Assembly (NCBI RefSeq): GCF_023016085.1
Contig: NZ_JALKBF010000001.1
Coordinates: forward strand, 806,001 to 870,000
Reading direction: 5' to 3'
Length of the DNA stretch: 64,000 nt
Source of the DNA: Aliiroseovarius sp. F47248L
Lineage (GTDB): Bacteria > Pseudomonadota > Alphaproteobacteria > Rhodobacterales > Rhodobacteraceae
Shown: positions 19,466-28,782 of the stretch, piece by piece
How positions within the stretch are numbered: position 1 is the stretch's first letter
How the letters are laid out: each line of letters starts with the position of its first letter
The notes under the pieces: model-generated
The model's input: the letters and a program-made list of their open reading frames with translations, nothing else
What the model was told of the DNA's origin: nothing
Databases searched by the model: none
Made by a program: the position numbers and the translations under genes

Positions 19466-20248
19466 ATGTCCGGAGAACTTTCACCCATCGACACTGCCAA
19501 ATTCGTCGCTGCCAAGCGGGCGGTTCAGTATGTCGAAGACGGAATGCGTGTCGGGCTTGGCACCGGGTCCACCGCCGCATGGATGGTGCGGTGTCTGGGC
19601 GAGCGGGTTCGCAGCGAAGGGTTGAAGATCACCGGCGTGCCGACCAGCACTCGCACCGCCGAGTTGGCGCGGCAGGTCGGGATTAAGGTCACGACGTTGG
19701 ACGAGGCGAAGTGGCTTGACCTGACCATTGATGGCACCGACGAATATGACCCCGACCTGTGCCTGATCAAAGGTGGCGGGGGTGCGCATTTGCAGGAAAA
19801 GATCGTCGCTACGGCCTCGGACCGGATGGTCGTGATTGCCGACCCGACCAAGGGTGTGGACATGCTCGGCGCTTTCCCACTGCCCATCGAGGTTATTCCT
19901 TTCGGCCTGCAAGCCACCAAAGGGCTGGTCGAAGAACTGCTGGCCGCGATGGATGTGTTGGACAGCAAGGCCGTCCTGCGTGAAAAAGGCGGCGTGCCCT
20001 TCGTCACGGATGAAGGCAACCACATCATCGACCTGCATCTGAAGCGTATTCAGGATCCGCGCAAACTGTCGATGGTGTTGAACCAAGTGCCGGGTGTTGT
20101 CGAAAACGGGTTGTTCATCGACATCTGCGACGCGGTTGTCATTGGCCATGGCGATGGCAGGGTCGAGGTGATCGACATCAATGAAGGCACCCACGAGGAA
20201 GAGCGGATCGAATTCGCAGACAGTGCAAACATTTTTGCAGATATCTGA
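19466..20248 (+). CDS. rpiA: Ribose-5-phosphate isomerase A
   Basis: This 260-residue enzyme interconverts ribose 5-phosphate and ribulose 5-phosphate in the pentose phosphate pathway. The phosphate loop GLGTGSTAAW (30-39), DGTDEYD (89-95) and KGGGGAHLQEK (102-112, with the catalytic Glu111) are intact. It is about 30 residues longer than Escherichia coli RpiA, with the extension at the C-terminus (EERIEFADSANIF). gor follows 142 bases downstream on the same strand; both serve NADPH and redox-linked metabolism but may be separately transcribed. Confidence 0.95.
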   Translation: MSGELSPIDTAKFVAAKRAVQYVEDGMRVGLGTGSTAAWMVRCLGERVRSEGLKITGVPTSTRTAELARQVGIKVTTLDEAKWLDLTIDGTDEYDPDLCLIKGGGGAHLQEKIVATASDRMVVIADPTKGVDMLGAFPLPIEVIPFGLQATKGLVEELLAAMDVLDSKAVLREKGGVPFVTDEGNHIIDLHLKRIQDPRKLSMVLNQVPGVVENGLFIDICDAVVIGHGDGRVEVIDINEGTHEEERIEFADSANIFADI

Positions 20249-20390
20249 CGCCTCTGCACAGCTTTGACACGCGCAAACGTGAAGCATGTGACATTTCCGG
20301 CTCTGGAAGTTCGGCGGAGTTGCCCATAGCTTCTGCCGCAATGTGATTTGTACCCTGATGATTTGGCCGGGGCAGGAAAGGCGGATAGAT

Positions 20391-21770
20391 ATGAGCGGAT
20401 TTGACTATGATCTCTTCGTGATCGGTGGCGGATCGGGCGGCGTGCGCGCAGGCCGGGTCGCGGCCGAAGGTGGCGCGAAGGTCGCGCTGGCGGAAGAGTT
20501 CCGCATGGGTGGCACCTGTGTCATACGGGGCTGTGTGCCGAAAAAGCTGATGGTCTTTGCCTCGCAATACGGTCCCGCTGCCGATGCAGCCCGTGCCTAT
20601 GGCTGGCAGGGCAACGCACGCGGCGAGTTCGACTGGGCCGGCACCTTCCGTCCAGCGCTGCATGCCGAGTTGGAGCGTTTGGAAGGCATCTATACCAAGA
20701 ACCTTGGCAACTCGGGCGCCGACATCTTCCACGCGCGGGCCACGATCAAGGATGCTCACACGGTAGTGTTGTCGACGGGCGAGACCTTCTCGGCCAAGCA
20801 TATTCTTGTGGCAACGGGTGGGCGACCTTTCCTGCCCGACACACCCGGTGCACATGAGTTGGGCATCACCTCGAACGAAGTCTTCAATCTTGACGACTTT
20901 CCCAAACGCATCCTTATTGTTGGTGGTGGCTATATCGCCTGTGAATTCGCTTGTGTCTTCAATGGTCTGGGCGCGCATGTTGCCCAATGGTATCGCGGTG
21001 CTCAGATTTTGCGCGGCTTTGACGACGAAGTGCGTGGATTTCTGGCCGAACATATTCGCGAGCGCGGTGTCGATCTGCATGTCGGCCTCGAGGTCGAGCG
21101 AATGGAGCGTCGCGCCACAGAAGATGGTGATGCGATCTGGGTCAAAGGCACTGACGGACGAGAAGAGATGTTCGATCAGGTGCTGTTTGCCACCGGGCGG
21201 GTGCCCAACACCGATGGGCTTGGTCTGGAAGAGGTGGGCGTCAAGTTGGGCCGTGGCGGCGAAGTGGTGGTGGATGACTATAGCCAGTCGACCGTGCCGT
21301 CGATTTATGCGGTCGGCGACGTGACGAACCGGATTGCGTTAACGCCGGTCGCGATCCGCGAAGGTATGGCCTTCGTGGAAACCGTGTTCAACGGCAATCC
21401 GACCAAGCCCGACCATGAAAACGTCGCCTCGGCGGTGTTCACGCAACCGGAGTACGGAACGGTGGGTCTGTCCGAAGAAGACGCCCGCACACAGGAAAAG
21501 ATCGATGTCTACAGTGCGGCATTCCGCCCGATGCAGAAAAGTTTCATTGGCGTGAATGAACGGGTTCTGTTCAAGCTGGTGGTCAGTCAGGAAACGCAGA
21601 AGGTTCTGGGCTGTCACATCGTCGGCGAAGGGGCCGGCGAGATGATCCAGATGGCCGCTGTTGCGATAAAAATGGGCGCGACCAAGGCTGATTTCGACCG
21701 GACCGTGGCGGTTCATCCCACCATGTCGGAAGAGATCGTGCTGATGAAGTCGCCCACACGCAGCGATTAG
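20391..21770 (+). CDS. gor: Glutathione-disulfide reductase
   Basis: The protein has 459 residues starting at MSGFDYDLFVIGGGSGG, preceded by AGGAAAGGCGG; the upstream in-frame ATG at 20343 adds 16 unrelated residues. It is an FAD flavoprotein that reduces GSSG with NADPH. The redox motif GGTCVIRGCVPKKL (Cys43 and Cys48), the second dinucleotide-binding motif GGGYIACEFACVFNGLG and the C-terminal catalytic HPTMSEE are present. The Arg residues that read the NADPH 2'-phosphate are represented by WYRGAQILRGFD. It resembles plant and cyanobacterial-type bacterial Gor rather than mercuric reductase, whose extra cysteines are lacking. Confidence 0.93.
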   Translation: MSGFDYDLFVIGGGSGGVRAGRVAAEGGAKVALAEEFRMGGTCVIRGCVPKKLMVFASQYGPAADAARAYGWQGNARGEFDWAGTFRPALHAELERLEGIYTKNLGNSGADIFHARATIKDAHTVVLSTGETFSAKHILVATGGRPFLPDTPGAHELGITSNEVFNLDDFPKRILIVGGGYIACEFACVFNGLGAHVAQWYRGAQILRGFDDEVRGFLAEHIRERGVDLHVGLEVERMERRATEDGDAIWVKGTDGREEMFDQVLFATGRVPNTDGLGLEEVGVKLGRGGEVVVDDYSQSTVPSIYAVGDVTNRIALTPVAIREGMAFVETVFNGNPTKPDHENVASAVFTQPEYGTVGLSEEDARTQEKIDVYSAAFRPMQKSFIGVNERVLFKLVVSQETQKVLGCHIVGEGAGEMIQMAAVAIKMGATKADFDRTVAVHPTMSEEIVLMKSPTRSD

Positions 21771-21911
21771 GCCCCGATAGAGGGTCGAAATGTGAAAGCA
21801 CAGGAAATTCAACTCAAAACGGGGTGCATCGCATCCCCTTTGCCTTGAAATCCGGCCCGCAAAGGGTCAGGTATGACGACGAAACCATTAACGTGGAAGG
21901 AATAGGACCAG

Positions 21912-23057
21912 ATGGCCAGCGATAATGGCGGTCCCTGGGGCGGCGGTGGAAACCGTGGCGGCTCTGGTGGGCGTCCCCCCTCGAACGGTGGCGGCAACCG
22001 TGGCGGTAAAGATCAACCGCAAATGCCCGAAATTGATGAGCTGATGAAAAAAGGCCAGGAACAGCTGCGCGTCCTGATGGGCGGCCGTGGCGACAAAGGT
22101 CGCAGCGGTGGGAACGGTGGTGGAACTGGCGGGCCCAACTTGGGGCGCGGATCCATCCTGTTGGTGGCGTTGGTTGCAGTTGCAGTCTGGGTCTTTGCGA
22201 GCTTCTATCGCGTGGACACGTCAGAGCAATCAGTCGAACTTCTGTTCGGCGAGCGCTACGGCGTTGGCCAGGAAGGTCTGAACTTTGCACCCTGGCCGAT
22301 TGTCACCAAGGAAATCTATCCTGTGACGCGAGAGAACGTGATCAACATCGGTGATGGGCCCAATGAAGGGCTGATGCTGACCGGGGACGAAAACATCGTC
22401 GATATCGACTATCAGGTGGTCTGGAACATCTCTGACCTAGAGAAGTTCGTCTTTAACCTTGCCGATCCGGAAAACACCATTCGGGCGGTATCGGAATCGG
22501 CGATGCGCGAGATCGTCGCGCGGTCTCGTTTGGCGCCGATCCTGACCTCGGATCGTGGTATCATCCAGCAGGATCTTGAGGAGCTCATCCAGTCGACCCT
22601 GGATGGGTATCAATCGGGCGTGAACATCGTTCGTGTGAACTTTGATAAGGCTGACCCGCCCGAGGACGTGATCGACAGTTTCCGCGAAGTGCAGGCTGCC
22701 GAACAGACTCGCGACACTTTGCAGAAACAAGCGGATGCTTATGCCAACCGCGTGGTTGCAGCGGCACGTGGTGAAGCCGCACAGCTTCTGGAAGAGGCCG
22801 AAGGTTATCGTGCCCGCGTGGTGAACGAGGCTGAAGGTGAAGCCGCCCGATTCATCGCGGTCTACGATGAATTCGCGAAGGCTCCGGATATCACGCGAAA
22901 GCGTCTGTATCTTGAAACGATCGAGAAAGTGATGCGCAGCGTGGACAAGGTGATCCTTGACGACGGCGTGGGTGGCGAAGGGGGCGTGGTGCCCTACCTG
23001 CCGCTGAATGAATTGACGCGCAAACCGGCGCAAACGACGGACGGGGGGGCGAACTGA
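21912..23057 (+). CDS. hflK: HflK, SPFH/prohibitin-type FtsH modulator
   Basis: The protein has 381 residues. The N-terminal 80 residues are Gly-rich and cytoplasmic, one membrane helix spans about 81-98, and the rest is a periplasmic SPFH (band 7) domain with a long C-terminal coiled coil (roughly 230-330, rich in Glu, Ala and Arg). With HflC it forms the large periplasmic cage that encloses the FtsH protease and controls membrane-protein turnover. Its stop overlaps the hflC start by one base (TGATG), so they are coupled. The ftsH gene itself lies in this window at 38820. Confidence 0.95.
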   Translation: MASDNGGPWGGGGNRGGSGGRPPSNGGGNRGGKDQPQMPEIDELMKKGQEQLRVLMGGRGDKGRSGGNGGGTGGPNLGRGSILLVALVAVAVWVFASFYRVDTSEQSVELLFGERYGVGQEGLNFAPWPIVTKEIYPVTRENVINIGDGPNEGLMLTGDENIVDIDYQVVWNISDLEKFVFNLADPENTIRAVSESAMREIVARSRLAPILTSDRGIIQQDLEELIQSTLDGYQSGVNIVRVNFDKADPPEDVIDSFREVQAAEQTRDTLQKQADAYANRVVAAARGEAAQLLEEAEGYRARVVNEAEGEAARFIAVYDEFAKAPDITRKRLYLETIEKVMRSVDKVILDDGVGGEGGVVPYLPLNELTRKPAQTTDGGAN

Positions 23058-23926
23058 TGAAACGCACTCAAATATTCCTTGTCGCCGTTGTGGCGCTTTT
23101 GTTTGGCGCTTTGCAGGCTGTCTATATCGTCGATGAGCGCGAAACGGCGCTTCGGCTGTGGTTTGGTGAAGTGCAGGCTGAAATCACCGATCCGGGCCTG
23201 TATTTCAAAATCCCTGTGCTGCACGAGATCGTTAAGTATGACGGTCGGATCTTGCCCTTGGAAACCAGCAAACTTGAAGTCACTCCTGCGGACAGCCGGC
23301 GGCTTGAAGTGGACGCCTTCGCGCGTTGGCGCATTCATGATGCCAAGCAGTTCCGCCGTGCGGTCGGAGCAAGTGCGATTGCCGGGGCACAGCCGCGCCT
23401 TGAACGGATCCTGAACGCAGAGTTGCGTGAGGTTCTGGGTAAAGTGAACTCGGATGCGGTTCTGTCCGCTGACCGGGTTCTGCTGATGAACCAGATCCGT
23501 GATCAGGCGCGCACGCAGGCGATGTCTCTTGGCGTTGAAATCATTGACGTGCGTATCAAGCGCGCCGATCTTCCCAAGCAAAACCTTGAAGCGACCTTTG
23601 AGCGGATGCGAGCGGAACGCCAGCGTCTGGCAGCGGACCAGATCGCACGCGGTAACGAAGCTGCACAACGTTTGCGGGCAACCGCAGACCGGACCGTGGT
23701 CGAAACCGTGTCAGAAGCACGCAAGCAAGCCCAGATCATTCGCGGTGAAGCCGATGCTCGTCGCAATGGTATCCTTGCCGAAGCGCTGGGCCGGGACACC
23801 GAATTCTATGCCTTCCTGCGATCGCTGGAAGCCTATGAGAATTCGTTGGTTGGTGGCAATTCGTCTATGGTTATCTCGCCGGACAGCGAATTCTTCGACT
23901 ATCTGAAATCGGATACTGGCCGGTGA
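23057..23926 (+). CDS. hflC: HflC, SPFH/prohibitin-type FtsH modulator
   Basis: This 289-residue protein has an N-terminal signal-anchor helix (about 5-22) followed directly by the SPFH domain (AVYIVDERETALRLWFGE) and a helical coiled-coil region (180-250). It is the obligate partner of HflK in the HflKC cage around FtsH. Translational coupling to hflK is by a 1-base overlap, and to the downstream DUF2065 gene by a GTGA overlap of 4 bases. Confidence 0.95.
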   Translation: MKRTQIFLVAVVALLFGALQAVYIVDERETALRLWFGEVQAEITDPGLYFKIPVLHEIVKYDGRILPLETSKLEVTPADSRRLEVDAFARWRIHDAKQFRRAVGASAIAGAQPRLERILNAELREVLGKVNSDAVLSADRVLLMNQIRDQARTQAMSLGVEIIDVRIKRADLPKQNLEATFERMRAERQRLAADQIARGNEAAQRLRATADRTVVETVSEARKQAQIIRGEADARRNGILAEALGRDTEFYAFLRSLEAYENSLVGGNSSMVISPDSEFFDYLKSDTGR

Positions 23927-24111
23927 TCTCGACGATTGTGTTCGGGATCGGGCTTGTGCTCGTGATCGAGGGGCTGGTGTTCGCACTGGCCCCTTCGCGT
24001 TTGGACGATCTTGTGGCGATGATGGCCGCAATGTCACGCGACCAGCGACGTCTTGTCGGGCTTTTGGCGCTGGCTTTAGGCGTTGTGCTGGTTTGGTTGT
24101 CACGTGGATAA
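23923..24111 (+). CDS. DUF2065 small membrane protein (YjeT type)
   Basis: This 62-residue protein has two hydrophobic helices separated by a short loop (LDDLVAMMAAMSRDQRR). The GTG start overlaps the hflC stop codon as GTGA. DUF2065 proteins occur directly after hflC in Proteobacteria, including yjeT in enterics, so a link to the HflKC-FtsH complex is likely but the function is unknown. Confidence 0.8.
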   Translation: MISTIVFGIGLVLVIEGLVFALAPSRLDDLVAMMAAMSRDQRRLVGLLALALGVVLVWLSRG

Positions 24112-24225
24112 TCTGACGCTAATCACCGCTCTCGTCCTGCGTGTCACTTTGTCCGTATCGCATAATTTGCTTGCTATGTGGGGCAAGTTGTTTATCGGTG
24201 CCCGAGTTCTTTACAAAGCAGGCCC

Positions 24226-25260
24226 ATGAAACATACTCCAGACTTTCCGCAATCATCTGATAACGCAAAATCCGCGAAAGACTGGGTGAAGACCTTGGCT
24301 GCCTATCGCGAACCAAACCAGTGGCGCAGCGCGTTTGAACTGGCGGTTAGCATTGGGCCATTCATTCTTTTGTGGGTGCTGGCGTGGCTGTCGATGTCAA
24401 TCAGCCTTTGGCTGACCCTTGCGATTTCAGTCGTCAATGCCTTGTTCCTGCTGCGCCTGTTTACCATTCAGCACGATTGCGGTCATGGATCGTTTTTCAA
24501 ACAACGCGCGCTCAGCGATTGGGTTGGCCGAATGATCGGGGTTCTGACCCTGACACCCTATGCGGTTTGGCGGCGCACACATTCCATACACCACAGTTCG
24601 GCGGGCAATCTGGGTAAACGTGGGATCGGGGATATCGTGACCCTGACGGTGGAAGAATATAACGCCCTGTCGCGGTTCGAGCGTCTGAGGTATCGGCTTT
24701 ACCGCAATCCAATCGTTCTGTTCGGTTTCGGTCCCGGTTATCTGTTTCTACTGCAAAACCGCGTGCCATTGGGGCTGATGAACAGCGCGCGATATTGGAT
24801 CAGTGCGATGGGCACCAATCTGGCCATCGTCGCGGCGCTTGTCGCGATCTGGTATTTTGGCGGTTTCTCGGCCCTTCTGTTGATCTTTTTGCCCACCACC
24901 ATTTTGGCCGCGACGGCTGGTATGTGGCTGTTTTACGTTCAACACCAGTTTGAAGACACCCACTGGAGCACCGAAGAAGACTGGCAATTGCATGATGCCG
25001 CCCTTGAGGGCAGCTCGCATTACATCATGCCGCCCGTGCTTCAATGGTTCAGCGCCAATATTGGTATTCATCACGTACATCACCTTTATAGCCGCATTCC
25101 CTTTTATCGCTTGACTGAAGTCTTGCGCGACCATGCGGAACTGGCACAGGCCAACCGCATGACCATTGCCGAAAGCCTGTCCTGCGCTCGTCTGCATCTG
25201 TGGGACGCGAACAGCAAGCAGTTGCTCTCCTTCGCTCAGGCCCGTGCAATTTATGGCTAG
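24226..25260 (+). CDS. Membrane fatty-acid desaturase (DesA/omega-6 type)
   Basis: The protein has 344 residues from the ATG at 24226. It belongs to the di-iron membrane desaturase family: three histidine boxes are present as HDCGH (83-87), HSIHH (119-123) and HVHHL near the C-terminus, with paired hydrophobic segments between them. It would introduce double bonds into membrane lipid acyl chains. Its Shine-Dalgarno is weak. It is not coupled to the hflKC operon (115-base gap). Other reactions of the family, such as hydroxylation or ketolation, cannot be excluded from the boxes alone. Confidence 0.85.
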   Translation: MKHTPDFPQSSDNAKSAKDWVKTLAAYREPNQWRSAFELAVSIGPFILLWVLAWLSMSISLWLTLAISVVNALFLLRLFTIQHDCGHGSFFKQRALSDWVGRMIGVLTLTPYAVWRRTHSIHHSSAGNLGKRGIGDIVTLTVEEYNALSRFERLRYRLYRNPIVLFGFGPGYLFLLQNRVPLGLMNSARYWISAMGTNLAIVAALVAIWYFGGFSALLLIFLPTTILAATAGMWLFYVQHQFEDTHWSTEEDWQLHDAALEGSSHYIMPPVLQWFSANIGIHHVHHLYSRIPFYRLTEVLRDHAELAQANRMTIAESLSCARLHLWDANSKQLLSFAQARAIYG

Positions 25261-25350
25261 CTGCGGCGTAGCACTCTACCATTTGTGTGCAATATTGCCT
25301 GTCACATGGCATTACGCGCGTTCACATGGCAGTGAATACTGTTCAGGAAC

Positions 25351-25378
25351 TTTGCGTTGCACTTTAAACTCCCTATCT
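25351..25378 (+). promoter_or_regulatory. Heat-shock-like (RpoH-type) promoter candidate before degP-like gene
   Basis: TTGCGT at 25352-25357 is followed after 13 bases by CCCTATCT at 25371-25378. The second box differs at one position from the sigma-32 -10 consensus CCCCATNT. The same two-box layout and 13-base spacing occurs before ftsH in this window. It lies about 57 bases before the start codon. Confidence 0.4.
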
Positions 25379-25434
25379 AGAGACTATTCGTTAGCGGGCC
25401 GAGGCCCGAAACTGTTTCTTGAAAGGAGAGAGGT

Positions 25435-26928
25435 GTGAAAGTGCAGGCAATTTCCCCCGACCATAATCAAATGCGGGGCATGCGCGCTTTTGTGGGGCTG
25501 ATCATGGCGTTGGTTGTGGTTCTTGCGACGGGCATGCGGGCCGAGGCGCGCGGCGCCCCCGACAGCTTTGCCGATCTGGCCGAACAGGTCAGCCCGGCGG
25601 TGGTGAACATCACAACATCAACCATTGTTGCGCAACGAACCGGCAATCAGCCGATGATCCCCGAAGGCAGCCCGTTCGAAGATTTCTTTCGCGACTTTCT
25701 GGATCGAAACCAACCCGGTGGCCCAAACGGCAATGACAACGCGCCGCGCCAGCGTCGCAGCCAGGCACTCGGCTCGGGTTTCGTGATTTCCGAAAACGGG
25801 TTCATCGTGACCAACAACCACGTCATCGAAGGCGCGGACGAGATCTTAATCGAATTTTTCAACGGTGGCGGAGAGCTCCCCGCCAAGGTAATCGGCACCG
25901 ACCCCAATACCGACATTGCAGTCCTGAAGGTCGAAAGCGACAAACCGCTGCCCTTCGTCACCTTTGGTGACAGCGACATCATGCGCGTGGGCGACTGGGT
26001 GATGGCAGTCGGCAACCCCCTGGGGCAGGGCTTCTCGGTTTCTGCCGGGATCGTGTCGCAGCGCAATCGCGAACTGTCAGGTGCCTATGACGATTACATC
26101 CAGACCGATGCCGCCATCAACCGGGGCAACTCGGGCGGGCCGCTGTTCAATATGGACGGCGAAGTGGTCGGTGTGAACACGGCAATCCTCAGCCCCAATG
26201 GCGGCTCGATCGGGATCGGGTTTGCGATGTCGTCTGCGGTTGTGAAGCGCGTGGTAGACCAGTTGAAAGAGTTCGGCGAAACGCGTCGTGGCTGGCTGGG
26301 TGTACGCATTCAGGACATCACCGATGATATTGCCGAGGCGATGGGCCTTGAAAGCACCAATGGTGCGTTGATCACCGATGTGCCGGACGGCCCGGCCAAG
26401 GATGCAGGTATTCTGCCCAACGACATCATTCTGTCTTTTGACGGCACCGAGGTGACGGACACACGCGAACTTGTGCGCATCGTTGGAAATGCGCCAGTTG
26501 GCAAAGCTGTGCGCGTGGTCATTCTGCGCGAAGGTCAGACCGAGACGCTGAAAATCACGTTAGGTCGTCGCGAGGATGCCTCTGCCGCGTCTGGTGACGC
26601 GCCCGGCGAAGACACGCCCGAAGCACCTGCAGAAGGTAAAGTTCTGGGCATGACATTGGGTGAGCTGGACGACATCCGCCGCGAGGATCTTGGCTTGCCG
26701 CCAGCCGCCGAAGGTCTGGTTGTGCTGGATATCGACGAGGACAGCGAGGCCTTTGAAAAAGGCATTCGGGCAGGCGATGTTGTGGCTGAAGCCGGGCAGG
26801 AGGCCGTCAATTCGATCGATGGGCTGCAAGCACGGCTCGACGCTGCCAAAGACGGAGGCCGCAAGTCGGTGCTGCTTTTGGTGCGTCGTGACGACATCCC
26901 GCGTTTCGTCGCACTGACGCTGGAATAA
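25435..26928 (+). CDS. degP: Periplasmic serine protease/chaperone, DegP/HtrA (Do) family
   Basis: The protein has 497 residues from a GTG start preceded by AAAGGAG at 6 bases. A signal peptide (hydrophobic core about residues 17-33, cleavage after AEARG or nearby) leads to a trypsin-like domain with His129 (VTNNHVIEG), Asp160 (NTDIAVLKV) and Ser233 (RGNSGGPLF). Two PDZ domains follow (about 270-370 and 400-495), with an acidic Ala/Pro/Glu linker between them. It degrades or refolds misfolded envelope proteins. The upstream heat-shock-like promoter fits this role. Orthology to DegP versus DegQ is not resolved, so the symbol marks the family. Confidence 0.9.
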   Translation: MKVQAISPDHNQMRGMRAFVGLIMALVVVLATGMRAEARGAPDSFADLAEQVSPAVVNITTSTIVAQRTGNQPMIPEGSPFEDFFRDFLDRNQPGGPNGNDNAPRQRRSQALGSGFVISENGFIVTNNHVIEGADEILIEFFNGGGELPAKVIGTDPNTDIAVLKVESDKPLPFVTFGDSDIMRVGDWVMAVGNPLGQGFSVSAGIVSQRNRELSGAYDDYIQTDAAINRGNSGGPLFNMDGEVVGVNTAILSPNGGSIGIGFAMSSAVVKRVVDQLKEFGETRRGWLGVRIQDITDDIAEAMGLESTNGALITDVPDGPAKDAGILPNDIILSFDGTEVTDTRELVRIVGNAPVGKAVRVVILREGQTETLKITLGRREDASAASGDAPGEDTPEAPAEGKVLGMTLGELDDIRREDLGLPPAAEGLVVLDIDEDSEAFEKGIRAGDVVAEAGQEAVNSIDGLQARLDAAKDGGRKSVLLLVRRDDIPRFVALTLE

Positions 26929-26942
26929 GCGCTCAAAGTAAA

Positions 26943-27003
26943 CCCCGCACAGCGCAAGGCTGGGCGGGGTGGCAAGCCCGCGCCGGATACGCGCGGGCTT
27001 TTT
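26943..27003 (+). terminator. Rho-independent terminator after degP-like gene
   Basis: A perfect 10-bp stem (26974-26983 with 26991-27000, 7-base loop) ends in a run of five T. A second GC stem, CCCCGC/GCGGGG (26943-26969), lies just before it. The DUF1127 gene converges from the other side. Confidence 0.85.
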
Positions 27004-27016
27004 CGTGTTGGTGATC

Positions 27017-27214
27017 TTAAAGCGAAGAGATGTCGCTGCGGCACAGGCCGATATCGTCAAGCTCGCGGTCGCTCAGCTTTGCCAATGCGTTCCGGGTCAT
27101 GCGTGTGTCATTCCATGCGGTGACGGAAGCAACGATATTGCGGACCGCAGTGGACAAACGGCCGCCGAAGGACGCACCGTTAACAGGGATGTATGTCGTT
27201 TCGAAAGCAGCCAT
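27017..27214 (-). CDS. DUF1127 small arginine-containing protein
   Basis: The protein has 65 residues from the ATG at 27214, which has AAGGAT upstream. The C-terminal half carries the YjiS-like DUF1127 motif (LAKLSDRELDDIGLCRSDI) that binds RNA or regulators in some Alphaproteobacteria; small DUF1127 proteins have been linked to RNA metabolism and phosphate or stress responses. It is monocistronic and convergent with the degP-like gene. Confidence 0.85.
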   Translation of the reverse strand: MAAFETTYIPVNGASFGGRLSTAVRNIVASVTAWNDTRMTRNALAKLSDRELDDIGLCRSDISSL

Positions 27215-27587
27215 TTTTCTGATCCTTCTCGGTTTGATGACGGCAATATTCATGTTTGCGTTGGCGGGCATCTAGGCCCGATTATCCGGGGCGGCAAGAT
27301 CACAAATTGCATGACTCATATGCGTTTTCTGCATGGGGTCGTTATTGGGATATGCGGAGTCGAAAACAGGCTGAATCAGCAGCCAAACGACCCGCGACAT
27401 TCTGTCCGGCGGTGCGAAATGTGGCGTGAAAGCCTCAGTTTTCCAACCGTGCTTCATTCGCCAAAGGAATCACCTGCGATGCAATTGCGTCTGGTGCGTG
27501 TTCTCGTTTCGTGCTAGTTCAGATTGCAACAAGAGCGCCGCGCAAACGGGCGAGCGACCAGTCAGAGCAGACAGGGCAGGATAATAT
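27215..27587. other. 373-base non-coding interval between DUF1127 gene and ruvC
   Basis: This divergent interval must hold the promoter of the DUF1127 gene and of the ruvCAB-tol block. I see no convincing -35/-10 pair, tRNA, repeat or coding frame in it. Hydrophobic-looking frames here are short and lack starts. Confidence 0.5.
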
Positions 27588-28094
27588 ATGCGCGTAATTG
27601 GCATTGATCCAGGGCTTCGGAACCTTGGCTGGGGTGTGATTGACACTGATGGCACGCGGATGTCGCATGTGGCCAACGGGGTATGCCATTCACGCACTGG
27701 CGACTTGGCCTCGCGCCTGTTGTCGCTTTACGACCAACTGTCCGACGTGATGGCGGAATACGCGCCTGAAACTGCGGCCGTGGAACAGACTTTCGTAAAC
27801 AAGGACGCCGTTGCCACATTGAAGCTGGGGCAAGCGCGGGGAATTGCCTTGTTGGTGCCTGCAAAAGCCGGGCTTCCCATCGGGGAATACGCGCCCAATG
27901 CAGTGAAGAAGGCTGTGGTGGGGGTCGGGCATGCCGATAAGGTGCAGGTAGAGCACATGGTCAAGATGCAATTGCCCGGCGTGCAGATCAAAGGGGCCGA
28001 TGCCGCTGATGCGTTGGCCATCGCGATTTGCCATGCCTTTCACGCCCAGAATGCGGGTCGTCTGGAAGCTGCGCTTAGAAAGGCCTCGGCATGA
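27588..28094 (+). CDS. ruvC: Holliday junction resolvase RuvC
   Basis: The protein has 168 residues. The RNase-H-like endonuclease cuts Holliday junctions with RuvAB. The four acidic catalytic residues are visible: Asp7 (GIDPGL), Glu66 (AAVEQTF), and Asp138 and Asp141 (GADAADALA). Its stop overlaps the ruvA start by 4 bases (ATGA), so ruvC and ruvA are coupled. It opens the long plus-strand block running to ftsH. Confidence 0.97.
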   Translation: MRVIGIDPGLRNLGWGVIDTDGTRMSHVANGVCHSRTGDLASRLLSLYDQLSDVMAEYAPETAAVEQTFVNKDAVATLKLGQARGIALLVPAKAGLPIGEYAPNAVKKAVVGVGHADKVQVEHMVKMQLPGVQIKGADAADALAIAICHAFHAQNAGRLEAALRKASA

Positions 28095-28765
28095 TTGGTA
28101 AAATCGCAGGACGTCTGGATTACCGTGCCGATGATCATGTTCTGATCGACGTGCGCGGCGTGGGTTATCTGGTCTATGTCTCGGACCGCACCATGGCCAG
28201 CTTGCCGGGTCCGGGTGAGGCGGTCGCGCTGTATACCGAGCTTTTGGTGCGCGAGGACAATCTGCAACTGTTCGGTTTCACCACTCTTGTTGAAAAGGAA
28301 TGGCATAGATTGTTGACCAGCGTGCAGGGCATCGGCGCAAAAGCCTCGATGTCGATCCTCAGCACACTGGGGCCGGACGGGGTCAGCCGCGCGATTGCGT
28401 TGGGGGATTGGAACGCGGTGAAGGCCGCCAAGGGGCTTGGCCCCAAAACGGCGCAGCGCGTGGTCAACGAACTCAAAGACAAAGCGGCGTCGGTGATGGC
28501 GCTGTCAGGGCATGCTTCGGTCGCCACAGGCGCTCCCGCGACGGTTGATGCGGTAATTGAGCCTGCGACGCCCTCTGCCCCGGTTGCGCCCACGCCATCA
28601 GGCAACGCCGCCGCTCAGTCCGAAGCCTTGTCAGCCCTAACCAACCTTGGCTACGCGCCGGGCGAAGCGGCATCTGCCGTGGCACAGGCCTTGGGCGAGG
28701 ATGCGGCGCTGGACACCTCCGGCCTGATCCGCGCCGCGCTGAAACTTCTTGCGCCCAAAGGGTAG
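28091..28765 (+). CDS. ruvA: Holliday junction DNA helicase subunit RuvA
   Basis: This 224-residue protein has the three RuvA domains: an OB fold (1-64, starting [10 protein letters not shown]), tandem helix-hairpin-helix motifs that bind DNA (about 70-140; [17 protein letters not shown] and [17 protein letters not shown]), an Ala/Pro-rich linker, and the small RuvB-binding domain (about 175-222). It targets RuvB to four-way junctions. ruvB follows after 17 bases. Confidence 0.97.
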   Translation: MIGKIAGRLDYRADDHVLIDVRGVGYLVYVSDRTMASLPGPGEAVALYTELLVREDNLQLFGFTTLVEKEWHRLLTSVQGIGAKASMSILSTLGPDGVSRAIALGDWNAVKAAKGLGPKTAQRVVNELKDKAASVMALSGHASVATGAPATVDAVIEPATPSAPVAPTPSGNAAAQSEALSALTNLGYAPGEAASAVAQALGEDAALDTSGLIRAALKLLAPKG

Positions 28766-28782
28766 GGGGCTAGAAAGAATCC

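Noticed and set aside
20391..21770. Mercuric or lipoamide reductase instead of glutathione reductase
   Set aside because: The extra mercury-binding cysteines are absent and the C-terminal HPTMSEE and Arg pattern fit glutathione reductase.
21855..21900. CTTGAAA upstream of hflK as a heat-shock -35 box
   Set aside because: No CCCxAT-like -10 element occurs at 12-15 bases.
25346..25379. RpoE-type promoter (GGAACTT...TCTA) before the DegP-like gene
   Set aside because: The spacer is 23 bases, far above the usual 15-17.
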